From positions 620,001 to 684,000 of the forward strand of contig LNDV01000034.1 in the NCBI GenBank assembly GCA_001464765.1: DNA of 64,000 bases, given 5' to 3'. Positions 30,699-38,248 of the stretch are shown here, one piece after another (the stretch's first letter is position 1; the number at the start of each line of letters is the position of its first letter). Under the pieces are notes generated by a model, which had not been told where the DNA came from, did not search any database, and worked only from the letters and a program-made list of their open reading frames with translations. The translations under genes and the position numbers were made by a program. The DNA comes from Betaproteobacteria bacterium Ga0077526. GTDB lineage: Bacteria; Pseudomonadota; Gammaproteobacteria; Burkholderiales; Ga0077523.

Positions 30699-31322
30699 AT
30701 GGGCCGGGAATCCGCCAACAATCGACAAATGCGGGCGCGCATCGCCCAGTTGGCGGCTCGCCTCATGGCCGAGGACGGTATCGACGACTTCGGCCTGGCG
30801 AAGCGGAAGGCGGCAAGGCAGGTCGGCGCACCCGACACGCGCAATCTCCCCGACAACGCCGAGGTGGAGGAGGCCCTTCGCGACTATCAGAAGCTCTATC
30901 AGGCAGACGAACAGCCCGAGCGCCTCAGGGAACTCCGGGAGCAGGCTCTCCGCATGATGCAGTTGCTCGAGCGCTTCGACCCCCATCTCGTGGGGCCGGT
31001 CATGTCGGGCAGCGCCGGACGGTACGCGGAGATCGACCTGCACCTGTTCACGGACAGCCCCAAGGACGTGGAACTGTTTCTGCTCAACAAGGGTTTCGAG
31101 TTCCGCGCCAGGGAGTTGCGCTTCAATGTGGGCGGGGAGCCGAAAGTCGTCCCGGGCTACGAACTGCTGTTCGAGGACGACGGCGTCCGCGTCGCCGTGT
31201 TCTCCGTCAATGACATCCGGGGCTCGATCCGCTCCCATGCGGACGGACGACCGATCGAGCGTGCCCGCACGGACTGGGTCGAACGGGCGCTGGCGGCACC
31301 GGCGGACGAATCGTTCTCCTAA
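30699..31322 (+). CDS. Conserved-looking protein, possible degenerate nucleotidyltransferase fold
   Basis: I do not recognise this 207-residue protein with certainty. The N-terminal half is helical and charged (RMRARIAQLAARLMAEDG-like start, then EVEEALRDYQKLYQADEQPE). The second half contains GPVMSGSAGRYAEIDLHLFT, which resembles the GS...DxD signature of minimal nucleotidyltransferases, with H in place of the second acidic residue. The final part (FEFRARELRFNVGGEPKVVP onward) is beta-rich. GGAG lies about 12 bases before the ATG. It is soluble, with no signal or membrane segment. It lies 32 bases after the PBP1A gene on the same strand and may be co-transcribed. Function unknown. Confidence 0.75.
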   Translation: MGRESANNRQMRARIAQLAARLMAEDGIDDFGLAKRKAARQVGAPDTRNLPDNAEVEEALRDYQKLYQADEQPERLRELREQALRMMQLLERFDPHLVGPVMSGSAGRYAEIDLHLFTDSPKDVELFLLNKGFEFRARELRFNVGGEPKVVPGYELLFEDDGVRVAVFSVNDIRGSIRSHADGRPIERARTDWVERALAAPADESFS

Positions 31323-31421
31323 ACTTCGCCCCGCGTTTGCCGAATACCTTCCGAACCATGAGACTTTTCGCCAATTCGCTGCGCAAGCGCCCCCTTTCGG
31401 TCCAGGGAGCGTGACGTCAGC

Positions 31422-32174
31422 ATGACCCCGAGAACGCAGTCCTTGCTCAAGCAACCCGCCGACGATGAGGCCCGATTCCAGATCCACTCCAAGGTGGAGA
31501 TCGGGTTCATCCTGCGTTCGGCCATGCAGTCCGGCGAAATGGTCAGCGCCCACTTCAATGAAGGGCGCGATTCCATGGTAACGGCGCTGCTCGTCGTGGA
31601 TACGACCAATGGGTTCTGCGTAGTGGATGCCGCCAAGGACGACTCGCTCAATGCGCGACTCGTGGCGTCGTCCCGGATCTCCTTCGTGAGCCGCCAGGAC
31701 AAGATCAAGATCCGCTGGGAAGTCCCGCGCGCCAAGCTGGTGGAGTTCGAAGGGCAGCCCGCTCTGCGGACGCCCATGCCGGAATCGCTGCTCAAGTTCC
31801 AGCGGCGGGAGTTCTTCCGGGCTGAAACACCGGTGATGCGGCCGGTGAAATGTGTGATCCCGTTACCGGAATCGCGCCGCCTCGAAGTGAACCTCTTCGA
31901 TATCAGCCTCGGCGGAGTAGGCCTCACCGGCTTTCCCGACTCCTTTGCCCTGGACGTGAGTCAGGAGCTGAAGGGTTGCTCCATCATCCTGCCGGAGGTC
32001 GGTGTGATTACCGTCTCCCTCCAGATCCGCAATGTGACGGAGACGATCCTCAAGGACGGCCGGGTGACGCGGCGTGTCGGCTGCATGTTCGTGGGCCTGC
32101 CACCCGGCTCGGACACCGTGATCCAGCGCTACATCATCCGGCTGGAGCGGGAGCGCCGGGCCAAGCTGTCGTAG
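31422..32174 (+). CDS. YcgR-like PilZ-domain c-di-GMP effector
   Basis: The 250-residue protein has an N-terminal YcgR/PilZN domain (about 18-118) and a C-terminal PilZ domain (about 126-245). Both c-di-GMP-binding motifs are intact: R129-x3-R133 in RREFFR, and D160-I-S162-L-G-G165. YcgR-type proteins slow flagella or affect pilus-driven motility when c-di-GMP is high. No flagellar genes are visible, but the pilMNOPQ set is 3 kb away. A GGAG sequence lies upstream of the ATG. It is convergent with hemB. Confidence 0.9.
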   Translation: MTPRTQSLLKQPADDEARFQIHSKVEIGFILRSAMQSGEMVSAHFNEGRDSMVTALLVVDTTNGFCVVDAAKDDSLNARLVASSRISFVSRQDKIKIRWEVPRAKLVEFEGQPALRTPMPESLLKFQRREFFRAETPVMRPVKCVIPLPESRRLEVNLFDISLGGVGLTGFPDSFALDVSQELKGCSIILPEVGVITVSLQIRNVTETILKDGRVTRRVGCMFVGLPPGSDTVIQRYIIRLERERRAKLS

Positions 32175-32248
32175 AGAGCGTTCCCCTGGCGGGCGTTGGC
32201 CGGGGACCGAAGCCGTACGGCCCGGCATCCCCGGACGGCCGCGCCGGA

Positions 32249-33256
32249 TCACTCGGCGGCGAGCCACCTCGCGGCATCCATCGCAGAGTAGGTCAGGATG
32301 GCATCCGCCCCGGCGCGCTTGAAGGACAGCAGAGCCTCCAGCGCGCACTTCTTCTCGTCGATCCACCCGTTCTGCCCGGCGGCCTTGAGCATCGCGTACT
32401 CGCCGCTCACCTGATAAACCATGGTCGGGGCCCCGAACTCGTCCTTCACCCGACGGACGATGTCCAGATAGGGCATGCCGGGCTTCACCATCACCATGTC
32501 GGCACCCTCATCCAGGTCGAGCCCCACTTCCCAGAGAGCCTCGTCGCTGTTCGCGGGATCCATCTGGTAGGTGGCCTTGTTGCCCTTGCCCAGATTGCCC
32601 GCCGACCCCACCGCGTCGCGGAAGGGGCCGTAGAAGCTCGACGCATACTTGGCCGAGTACGCCATGATCCGGACCAGCGGAAAGCCGGCGCCGTCCAGGC
32701 GGCTGCGGATCGCGCCGATGCGACCGTCCATCATGTCGGAAGGCGCGACGATGTCGACGCCCGCCCGCGCGTAGCATTCCGCCTGGCGCACGAGGACCTC
32801 GATGGTCTCCTCGTTCATGACGTAGCCCGAATCGTCGATCAGGCCGTCCTGGCCGTGGCTCGTGTACGGGTCCAGGGCGATGTCGGTGATCACACCGAGT
32901 TCGGGAAAGCGGGACTTCAGGGCAGCGACCGTTTCGGGGACGAGACCGTCCGGGTTGTAGGCCTCTTCGGCCTTCAGCGACTTGCGGCTGGCATCCACCA
33001 CCGGAAACAGCGCGAGCGCGGGAATCCGGAGCTTCACGCACTGCTCTGCGACGCCCAGCAGCCGGTCCAGCGTGACGCGCTCGACGCCCGGCATGGAAGC
33101 GACGGGCTCCGTCCGGTTCTGCCCTTCGATGACGAAGACCGGGTAGATCAGGTCGTCGGTGCTCAGACGGTTTTCGCGGATGAGGCGCCGCGAGAAATCG
33201 TCACGACGGTTGCGACGCATCCGTCGCTTGGGATAGGCCCCCAGTGGCAATGCCAT
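32249..33256 (-). CDS. hemB: Delta-aminolevulinic acid dehydratase (porphobilinogen synthase)
   Basis: The 335-residue enzyme condenses two aminolevulinates to porphobilinogen. K203 (AYSAKYASSFYGPF) and K258 (VMVKPGMPYLD) are the Schiff-base lysines, and DIVAPSDMMDGR is conserved. The metal segment reads DIALDPYTSHGQDG (from about residue 125). Aspartates and alanine replace the three cysteines of zinc enzymes, so this is the magnesium-type HemB seen in Pseudomonas. ATG 33256 is chosen because AGGAG precedes it and a longer frame upstream lacks protein character. Its 5' leader contains a GGGCGCC/GGCGCCC inverted repeat (33307-33332). Confidence 0.95.
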   Translation of the reverse strand: MALPLGAYPKRRMRRNRRDDFSRRLIRENRLSTDDLIYPVFVIEGQNRTEPVASMPGVERVTLDRLLGVAEQCVKLRIPALALFPVVDASRKSLKAEEAYNPDGLVPETVAALKSRFPELGVITDIALDPYTSHGQDGLIDDSGYVMNEETIEVLVRQAECYARAGVDIVAPSDMMDGRIGAIRSRLDGAGFPLVRIMAYSAKYASSFYGPFRDAVGSAGNLGKGNKATYQMDPANSDEALWEVGLDLDEGADMVMVKPGMPYLDIVRRVKDEFGAPTMVYQVSGEYAMLKAAGQNGWIDEKKCALEALLSFKRAGADAILTYSAMDAARWLAAE

Positions 33257-33432
33257 GGCTTTCCACTCTCCTCTGTGTGCGGCCCCGGGCAGGAGCCTTT
33301 GGTTTCGGGCGCCGCGCGCGGCACGGGCGCCCTCTGTCGGGTCATGACGACATGCGTTTGGCGTACGCGGCGCCGCCACCACAGCCATCCCCGAGATTGG
33401 AACTATTCGAAACGAGTCGCCTCAAAGCTTGC

Positions 33433-33527
33433 AGACGGTGACGTCTCCCGCTTCTCCTCCCTGAGCGGGTGCCTGCATTCAAGGCTTGCCCCCGGCATTC
33501 CTCCCCTTAGCCGGGGGCCTCTTTTTC
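33433..33527 (+). ncRNA. Candidate small RNA ending in an orphan terminator
   Basis: In the 250-base gap between hemB and engB, both on the minus strand, the plus strand contains contiguous hairpins. AGACG-GTGA-CGTCT (33433-33446) has a GNRA tetraloop, CCCGCT/AGCGGG pairs across 33447-33469, GCCT/AGGC across 33471-33485, and an intrinsic terminator follows at 33488-33527. No plus-strand protein gene lies upstream within 1.2 kb, so the terminator should close an unannotated transcript. The 5' end and promoter are not clear; an AT-richer patch (ttggaactattcgaa, from 33398) is a possible promoter region. I cannot match it to a known RNA family. Confidence 0.35.
33488..33527 (+). terminator. Plus-strand intrinsic terminator overlapping the 3' end of engB
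   Basis: GCCCCCGGC (33488-33496) pairs with GCCGGGGGC (33510-33518) and is followed by CTCTTTTTCTT. The right arm and T-tract lie in the last codons of the opposite-strand engB gene. On the minus strand the stem is followed by AAGCC with no U-run, so it works only for plus-strand transcripts. Confidence 0.7.
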
Positions 33528-34139
33528 TTGTGCTGCAAACCACGATTCGATCACTTGTGCTGCCTCTTCGACGCCATTCCGGTTCAGGCTGGAGAACAAC
33601 TGCGCCGAGACGGTCGATCCGGCGATTTCACGCTGCACGGCCTGCAACTGTTTCGCGGCCTGCTGCCGGCTCAGCTTGTCTGCCTTGGTGAGGAGGATAT
33701 GGACAGGACGCCCCCCCGGCAAGAACCAGTCGAGCAGCTGCCGATCCAGTGGCGTAAGCGGATGGCGCACGTCCATGATCGCCACGAGGCCGCACAGACT
33801 GGAACGCTCGGCAAGGTAGTGCGAGATGACCTCACCCCATCGCTCCCGCTCCTTTTCCGGCACTTTGGCGTAGCCGTACCCGGGCAGATCAACCAGAAAC
33901 CGCTCCCGCGGGAGGGCGAAGAAATTGATCATCTGCGTGCGTCCGGGCGTCTTGCTGACAAACGCGAGGCGGACATGACCGACCAGCGCGTTGATGGCGC
34001 TGGACTTGCCTGCATTGGATCGACCGGCGAACGCCACCTCCGGCCCCGCGGCCGGTGGCAGCTGGGACAGGTCATGCGCGCTCGCCACGTATCGCGCGTT
34101 CGCGAGGGGATTTACCAGCTTCGGCGGCTGACCGGCCAT
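33507..34139 (-). CDS. engB: Ribosome biogenesis GTP-binding protein EngB/YsxC
   Basis: The 210-residue TRAFAC GTPase acts in late 50S subunit assembly. GRSNAGKSS (39-47) is G1, TPGRTQ gives the G2 threonine, DLPGYG (84-89) is G3 and TKAD (151-154) is G4. Length and motif order are typical. It is divergent from the cytochrome c4 gene, an order seen in beta- and gammaproteobacteria. The gene end doubles as part of a plus-strand terminator. Confidence 0.95.
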   Translation of the reverse strand: MAGQPPKLVNPLANARYVASAHDLSQLPPAAGPEVAFAGRSNAGKSSAINALVGHVRLAFVSKTPGRTQMINFFALPRERFLVDLPGYGYAKVPEKERERWGEVISHYLAERSSLCGLVAIMDVRHPLTPLDRQLLDWFLPGGRPVHILLTKADKLSRQQAAKQLQAVQREIAGSTVSAQLFSSLNRNGVEEAAQVIESWFAAQEKEAPG

Positions 34140-34249
34140 GGGGCAAATCCGCTAGAATTTCGAATCATTCAGGTTTTCAATCACTTTGTGCATTGCACTT
34201 TGAGGCAGTCGAATCCGGCCTGCCGACCGTGCCCCGTCCGAGGAACTTC

Positions 34250-34879
34250 ATGACACGCCATTGCGCTGCTTTTTCTGCCACCGCGGCCGTCGCCGCCGTA
34301 CTTGCCGCCCTTGTCTCCGCTCCCGCGCTCGCCGCGAAGGGGGACCCCGCCAAAGGTCAGGGCATGGCCGCAGCCTGTGCAGCCTGTCACGGCCCCAACG
34401 GCAACAGCATGATTCCGACGAATCCCAACCTCGCGCAGCAGCACGGCGCCTACATCGCCAAGCAGCTGGCAGAGTTCAAGGCCGGCACCCGGAACAACGC
34501 GATCATGGCTGGCATGGCAGCCGGGCTCACCCCCGAAACCATGGCAGACCTTGGCGCCTATTACGAACGCCAGAAGGTCAAGCGTCCCGGCTCCCGCGAC
34601 AAGGCTCTCGCCGTCGAAGGACGCAAGCTCTACCGGGCTGGTGACCCGGCCCGCGGCCTGCCGGCCTGCTCGTCCTGTCATTCGCCGACGGGCGCCGGCA
34701 TCCCCTCCCAGTATCCTCGCATCAGCGGCCAGCACCAGGAATACACCGTCGCCCAGCTGAAGGCCTTCCGCGCGGGCGAGCGGGCGAACGATGCCAACTC
34801 CATGATGCGCTCGGTGGCGGCAAAGCTCACCGACAAGGAGATGTCCGCCCTCGCCGAGTACCTCGCCGGCCTTAAGTGA
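34250..34879 (+). CDS. Dihaem cytochrome c4-type protein
   Basis: The 209-residue exported protein has a signal peptide ending APALA (about residue 28) and two class I c-type haem domains with C43-A-A-C-H47 and C140-S-S-C-H144. Methionines in the MAGMAAGL and MMRSVAAKL segments are the probable sixth ligands. Cytochrome c4 carries electrons from the bc1 complex to terminal oxidases. The ATG is preceded by GAGGAA. It is divergent from engB, the classic engB/c4 pairing. Its stop codon abuts the stop of hemL with no base between them. Confidence 0.92.
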   Translation: MTRHCAAFSATAAVAAVLAALVSAPALAAKGDPAKGQGMAAACAACHGPNGNSMIPTNPNLAQQHGAYIAKQLAEFKAGTRNNAIMAGMAAGLTPETMADLGAYYERQKVKRPGSRDKALAVEGRKLYRAGDPARGLPACSSCHSPTGAGIPSQYPRISGQHQEYTVAQLKAFRAGERANDANSMMRSVAAKLTDKEMSALAEYLAGLK

Positions 34880-36172
34880 TCACGACGCGGCGGCCAGCGT
34901 CCCGAAGGACGCGGTCGCCGCCTCCAGCGTCGCCTTGAATTCGGCCTCGCCGTGCGCGGCCGACACGAATCCGGCTTCAAACGCCGAAGGGGCAAGATAC
35001 ACGCCCCGGTCGAGCATCAGGTGGAAGAAGCGATTGAACCGCTCCTTGTCCGCCGTCATCACTTCCGCAAACGTGCGCGGCGCCTCGGCGCGGAAGAACA
35101 ATCCGAACATCCCTCCGACGCAATCGCCCGAGAAGGCAATGCCCTTCGACTGCGCCACCGCGACCATGCCGTCGACGAGTTGCCGGGTATTCGCCGTGAG
35201 CCGATCGAAGAATCCCGGCGCCTGAATCTTGCGAAGCGTCGTCAGCCCGGCAGCCACGGCCACCGGATTGCCGGACAGGGTGCCCGCCTGATAGACCGGT
35301 CCCAGCGGGGCCATCCGCTCCATGATGTCCCGCCGCCCGCCGAACGCGCCGACCGGCATGCCGCCACCGATCACCTTGCCCAGCGTCGTCAGATCGGGGC
35401 GGATGCCGAACAGTCCCTGCGCGCCCTGCGGCCCGACACGGAACCCGGTCATCACCTCATCGAAGATCAGCACGGCACCGTGCTTCTCCGTGAGCTGGCG
35501 AAGCGCACGGACGAAACCGTCGGTGGGGCGCACGAGGTTCATGTTGCCGACCACGGGCTCCAGGATGACACCGGCGATGTCGCTGCCCTGCGTGGCGAAG
35601 GCGCGTTCGAGACCTTCAATATCGTTGTAGTCGAGCACAAGCGTGTGCTTTGTGGTGTCCGCCGGGACGCCGGCAGAACTCGGCTGCCCGTAAGTCAGGG
35701 CGCCGGAACCGGCCTTCACGAGCAGCGCGTCCGCATGGCCGTGGTAGCAGCCTTCGAACTTCACGATGATGTTGCGACCGGTATAACCGCGCGCCAGACG
35801 GATTGCCGTCATGGTGGCCTCGGTACCGGAACTGACGAGACGGACCATCTCCATCGACGGCAGCAGCTGCGTGAGCAGTTCCGCCATCTCCAGTTCGCCT
35901 TCTGTCGGCGCGCCGAACGAGAGGCTGCTCTCGGCCGCCACCTGCACGGCGCGGATCACGTCCGGGTCGGCGTGACCCAGGATCATCGGGCCCCAGGACC
36001 CCACGTAGTCGATGTACTCGCGCCCGTCGGCATCCCACAGACGGGCACCCTTGCCTCGCGTGAAGAAACGCGGCGTACCGCCGACGGACCGGAACGCGCG
36101 GACGGGGGAGTTCACACCGCCCGGGATGATCTTCTGGGATCGGGCGAACAGTTCTTCGTTTCGTGTGGTCAT
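34880..36172 (-). CDS. hemL: Glutamate-1-semialdehyde 2,1-aminomutase
   Basis: The 430-residue PLP enzyme makes 5-aminolevulinate in the C5 pathway. K266 in TTLGKVIGGG is the PLP lysine, VSSGTEATM binds the phosphate, and IFDEVMTGFR carries the aspartate below the ring. PGGVNSPVRAF near the N-terminus is family-specific. ATG 36172 is chosen; an in-frame ATG twelve bases upstream (36184) is equally allowed by the sequence. It sits downstream of thiE with a gap of only a few bases, so the two probably share a transcript. Confidence 0.95.
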   Translation of the reverse strand: MTTRNEELFARSQKIIPGGVNSPVRAFRSVGGTPRFFTRGKGARLWDADGREYIDYVGSWGPMILGHADPDVIRAVQVAAESSLSFGAPTEGELEMAELLTQLLPSMEMVRLVSSGTEATMTAIRLARGYTGRNIIVKFEGCYHGHADALLVKAGSGALTYGQPSSAGVPADTTKHTLVLDYNDIEGLERAFATQGSDIAGVILEPVVGNMNLVRPTDGFVRALRQLTEKHGAVLIFDEVMTGFRVGPQGAQGLFGIRPDLTTLGKVIGGGMPVGAFGGRRDIMERMAPLGPVYQAGTLSGNPVAVAAGLTTLRKIQAPGFFDRLTANTRQLVDGMVAVAQSKGIAFSGDCVGGMFGLFFRAEAPRTFAEVMTADKERFNRFFHLMLDRGVYLAPSAFEAGFVSAAHGEAEFKATLEAATASFGTLAAAS

Positions 36173-36189
36173 GGTGGGTTCCATTGTCG

Positions 36190-36843
36190 TTACGGCAACG
36201 ACCGGCCGACGGCCGCGAACAGTCGTCGGTACTGGTCGGCCCTCGCTTCGATGTCCTCGGCGTCGAAGAGATCCGAAATCACGGCCAGCGCGTCGGCGCC
36301 AGCGGCGATGAGTGAGGGCGCATTCTCCGTCGTTATGCCGCCGATGGCCACCACCGGCACATCGAACCGGCTCCGGGCCCGCGTCAGCAGATCGACCGGA
36401 GGGCGGACCGCGCCCGGCTTCACGCGGGAAGGGAAGAAACTCCCGAACGCGATGTAGTCGGCGCCCTCTTCCACGGCTCGGTGTGCGCGATCGAGTTCGT
36501 CGTAACAGGAGACTCCCACGATCAGGCGGTGCCCGGCAGTGGAACGCGCAGCCGCCACGGTGCCATCGTCCCGACCGAGGTGCACGGCACGCGCATCGAG
36601 CGCCTGCGCCAGCGCCGCATCGTCGTTGACCACGAACAGGCAGCCTGAGACTTCACACAGGCGCGCGAGCCGACCGGCTTCCGACAACCGGATGGCCGGG
36701 TCCACCGACTTGCGTCGGTACTGGAGAACGCGCACCCCGCCCGCAAGCGCCCGCTCCACCTTCCGGCACAGCGCTTCGGTGTCAGGACCGTCGGGGGTGA
36801 TCGCGTACAGCCCGCAGATCGCCTGCGCCGCCTTTGGCGTCAC
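36190..36843 (-). CDS. thiE: Thiamine-phosphate synthase
   Basis: The 217-residue TIM-barrel enzyme joins HMP-pyrophosphate and THZ-phosphate. Recognisable are LYAITPDG near the start, VLQYRRKS (the usual QxR/K phosphate site), LFVVNDDAALA, GRDDGTV and the GxDYIAFGSFFPSxxK and IGGI segments. The start is GTG at 36843, without a clear Shine-Dalgarno. It is divergent from the rubredoxin gene across a 45-base gap and followed by hemL. No TPP riboswitch-like leader fits in so short a gap. Confidence 0.92.
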   Translation of the reverse strand: MTPKAAQAICGLYAITPDGPDTEALCRKVERALAGGVRVLQYRRKSVDPAIRLSEAGRLARLCEVSGCLFVVNDDAALAQALDARAVHLGRDDGTVAAARSTAGHRLIVGVSCYDELDRAHRAVEEGADYIAFGSFFPSRVKPGAVRPPVDLLTRARSRFDVPVVAIGGITTENAPSLIAAGADALAVISDLFDAEDIEARADQYRRLFAAVGRSLP

Positions 36844-36888
36844 GAGGTTTGACCGTACAATCGGATTTTCTTTGCTGGCAATCGAATC

Positions 36889-37071
36889 ATGTCCGAGAGC
36901 AACGAGTTCCGCGCATTCATGTGTCTCATCTGCGGATACATCTACGACGAATCGGCGGGCGTTCCGGAAGAAGGCATCGCGCCGGGCACCCGATGGGAGG
37001 ATGTGCCGATGAACTGGGTCTGCCCGGAATGCGGCGCCCGCAAGGAAGACTTCGAAATGGTCGAAATCTAG
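36889..37071 (+). CDS. Rubredoxin
   Basis: The 60-residue protein has the four iron ligands C12, C15, C45 and C48 (CLICGYIYDE and CPECGARK) and the aromatic core residues Y17, Y19 and W43. It is a one-electron carrier for oxygen- or alkane-related oxidoreductases, or for oxidative-stress reductases. It is twelve bases upstream of gloA and probably in the same short operon. Divergence from thiE/hemL is common in betaproteobacteria. Confidence 0.95.
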   Translation: MSESNEFRAFMCLICGYIYDESAGVPEEGIAPGTRWEDVPMNWVCPECGARKEDFEMVEI

Positions 37072-37082
37072 GACTCACCCCC

Positions 37083-37475
37083 ATGCGCATTCTGCACACC
37101 ATGCTCCGAGTCGGCAATCTCGAACGCTCCGTCGACTTCTACACCAACGTGCTCGGCATGCGAGTCCTTCGCCAGCGAGAGTATCCGGACGGCCGCTTCA
37201 CGCTGTGCTTCGTCGGCTACGGCGACGAAGACAAGGAAGCCGTGCTGGAACTCACGCACAACTGGGATACGCCGTCCTACGAACTCGGCACGGGCTACGG
37301 CCATATCGCGCTGGAAGTCGACGATGCCTACAAGGCATGCGATGAAGTGAAGAAGCGCGGCGGCAAGGTGACCCGCGAGGCGGGCCCGATGAAGCACGGC
37401 ACCACGGTCATCGCCTTCGTCGAGGATCCGGACGGCTACAAGATCGAGTTCATCCAGCGTCGCGCAGCCGCCTGA
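37083..37475 (+). CDS. gloA: Lactoylglutathione lyase (glyoxalase I)
   Basis: The 130-residue metalloenzyme isomerises the methylglyoxal-glutathione hemithioacetal. The four metal ligands are H5, E55, H73 and E121, in ILHTMLRV, VLELTHNW, YGHIALEV and YKIEFIQ. It has the short nickel-type length. ATG 37083 follows the rubredoxin stop by 11 bases. Its last 26 bases overlap the 3' end of the convergent rsmA gene. Confidence 0.95.
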   Translation: MRILHTMLRVGNLERSVDFYTNVLGMRVLRQREYPDGRFTLCFVGYGDEDKEAVLELTHNWDTPSYELGTGYGHIALEVDDAYKACDEVKKRGGKVTREAGPMKHGTTVIAFVEDPDGYKIEFIQRRAAA

Positions 37476-38247
37476 CGGCGAGATTCGACGCCCGGACGAA
37501 TCCCGCCACGTCCACCGTTTCGGGGCGGGCGTCGGGGTCCAGCCCCGCTTCCCGGATGCCCGTCTCGTCCAGCAGGCCTTCGAACGCATTCCTCAGTGTC
37601 TTGCGCCGGCGCGAGAACGCCTGCGTCACCAGGCGACCGAGCGCGATCTCGTCCTCGGCATGCATTTCCGCAGCCGGGTGCGGCTGCAGTCGCACGACCG
37701 CCGATTGCACCTTCGGCGGCGGTCGGAAGCAGCCGGGTGACACCTCGAACAACTTCTCCATCCGGAACCGGTACTGCAGCATCACGCTGAGCCGCCCGTA
37801 ATCCGCCGTACCCGAGTCGGCCACCATGCGGTCGACCACTTCCTTCTGCAACATGAAGTGCCCGTCGCGAATGCACCGGGCGTACGCCCCCAGGTGGAAC
37901 AGCAGCGGGGTCGAAATGTTGTAGGGCAGATTGCCCACCACGCGCAGACCTTCGCCAAGCTCCGAAAGTGGAAACGAGAGCGCATCGCCCGCGTGGATCG
38001 TCAGTCGTGAAGCATCGTGGCGCTCCGAGAGCGCGGCGATGATGTCGCGATCGATCTCGAGCACATGCAGATGATCGAGACGCTCGAGCAACGGCTCGGT
38101 GATAGCTCCGAGGCCGGGGCCGATCTCGACGACCCGTTCGCCGGGCTTCGGATCGATCGCCGAGACGATGCGCCGGACGATATTGGGATCGCTGAGAAAG
38201 TGCTGCCCGAATCGCTTCCTGACTGTGTGACCGGCAACGGTGCGCAT
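37450..38247 (-). CDS. rsmA: 16S rRNA adenine(1518/1519)-dimethyltransferase
   Basis: The 265-residue KsgA-type methyltransferase has the N-terminal KRFGQHFL block, SAM-binding EIGPGLGAIT (41-50), and the catalytic NLPY motif (106-109). FRPPPKVQSAVV and AFSRRRKTLRN are family blocks in the C-terminal part. ATG 38247 is one base downstream of the pdxA stop, so it is coupled to pdxA. A longer frame upstream overlaps pdxA and is rejected. It ends inside the convergent gloA gene. Confidence 0.95.
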   Translation of the reverse strand: MRTVAGHTVRKRFGQHFLSDPNIVRRIVSAIDPKPGERVVEIGPGLGAITEPLLERLDHLHVLEIDRDIIAALSERHDASRLTIHAGDALSFPLSELGEGLRVVGNLPYNISTPLLFHLGAYARCIRDGHFMLQKEVVDRMVADSGTADYGRLSVMLQYRFRMEKLFEVSPGCFRPPPKVQSAVVRLQPHPAAEMHAEDEIALGRLVTQAFSRRRKTLRNAFEGLLDETGIREAGLDPDARPETVDVAGFVRASNLAVRRLRDAG

Positions 38248-38248
38248 G

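Noticed and set aside
36844..36888. Possible TPP riboswitch ahead of thiE
   Set aside because: The thiE-rubredoxin gap is only 45 bases, too short for a THI element, and no THI-box sequence is present.
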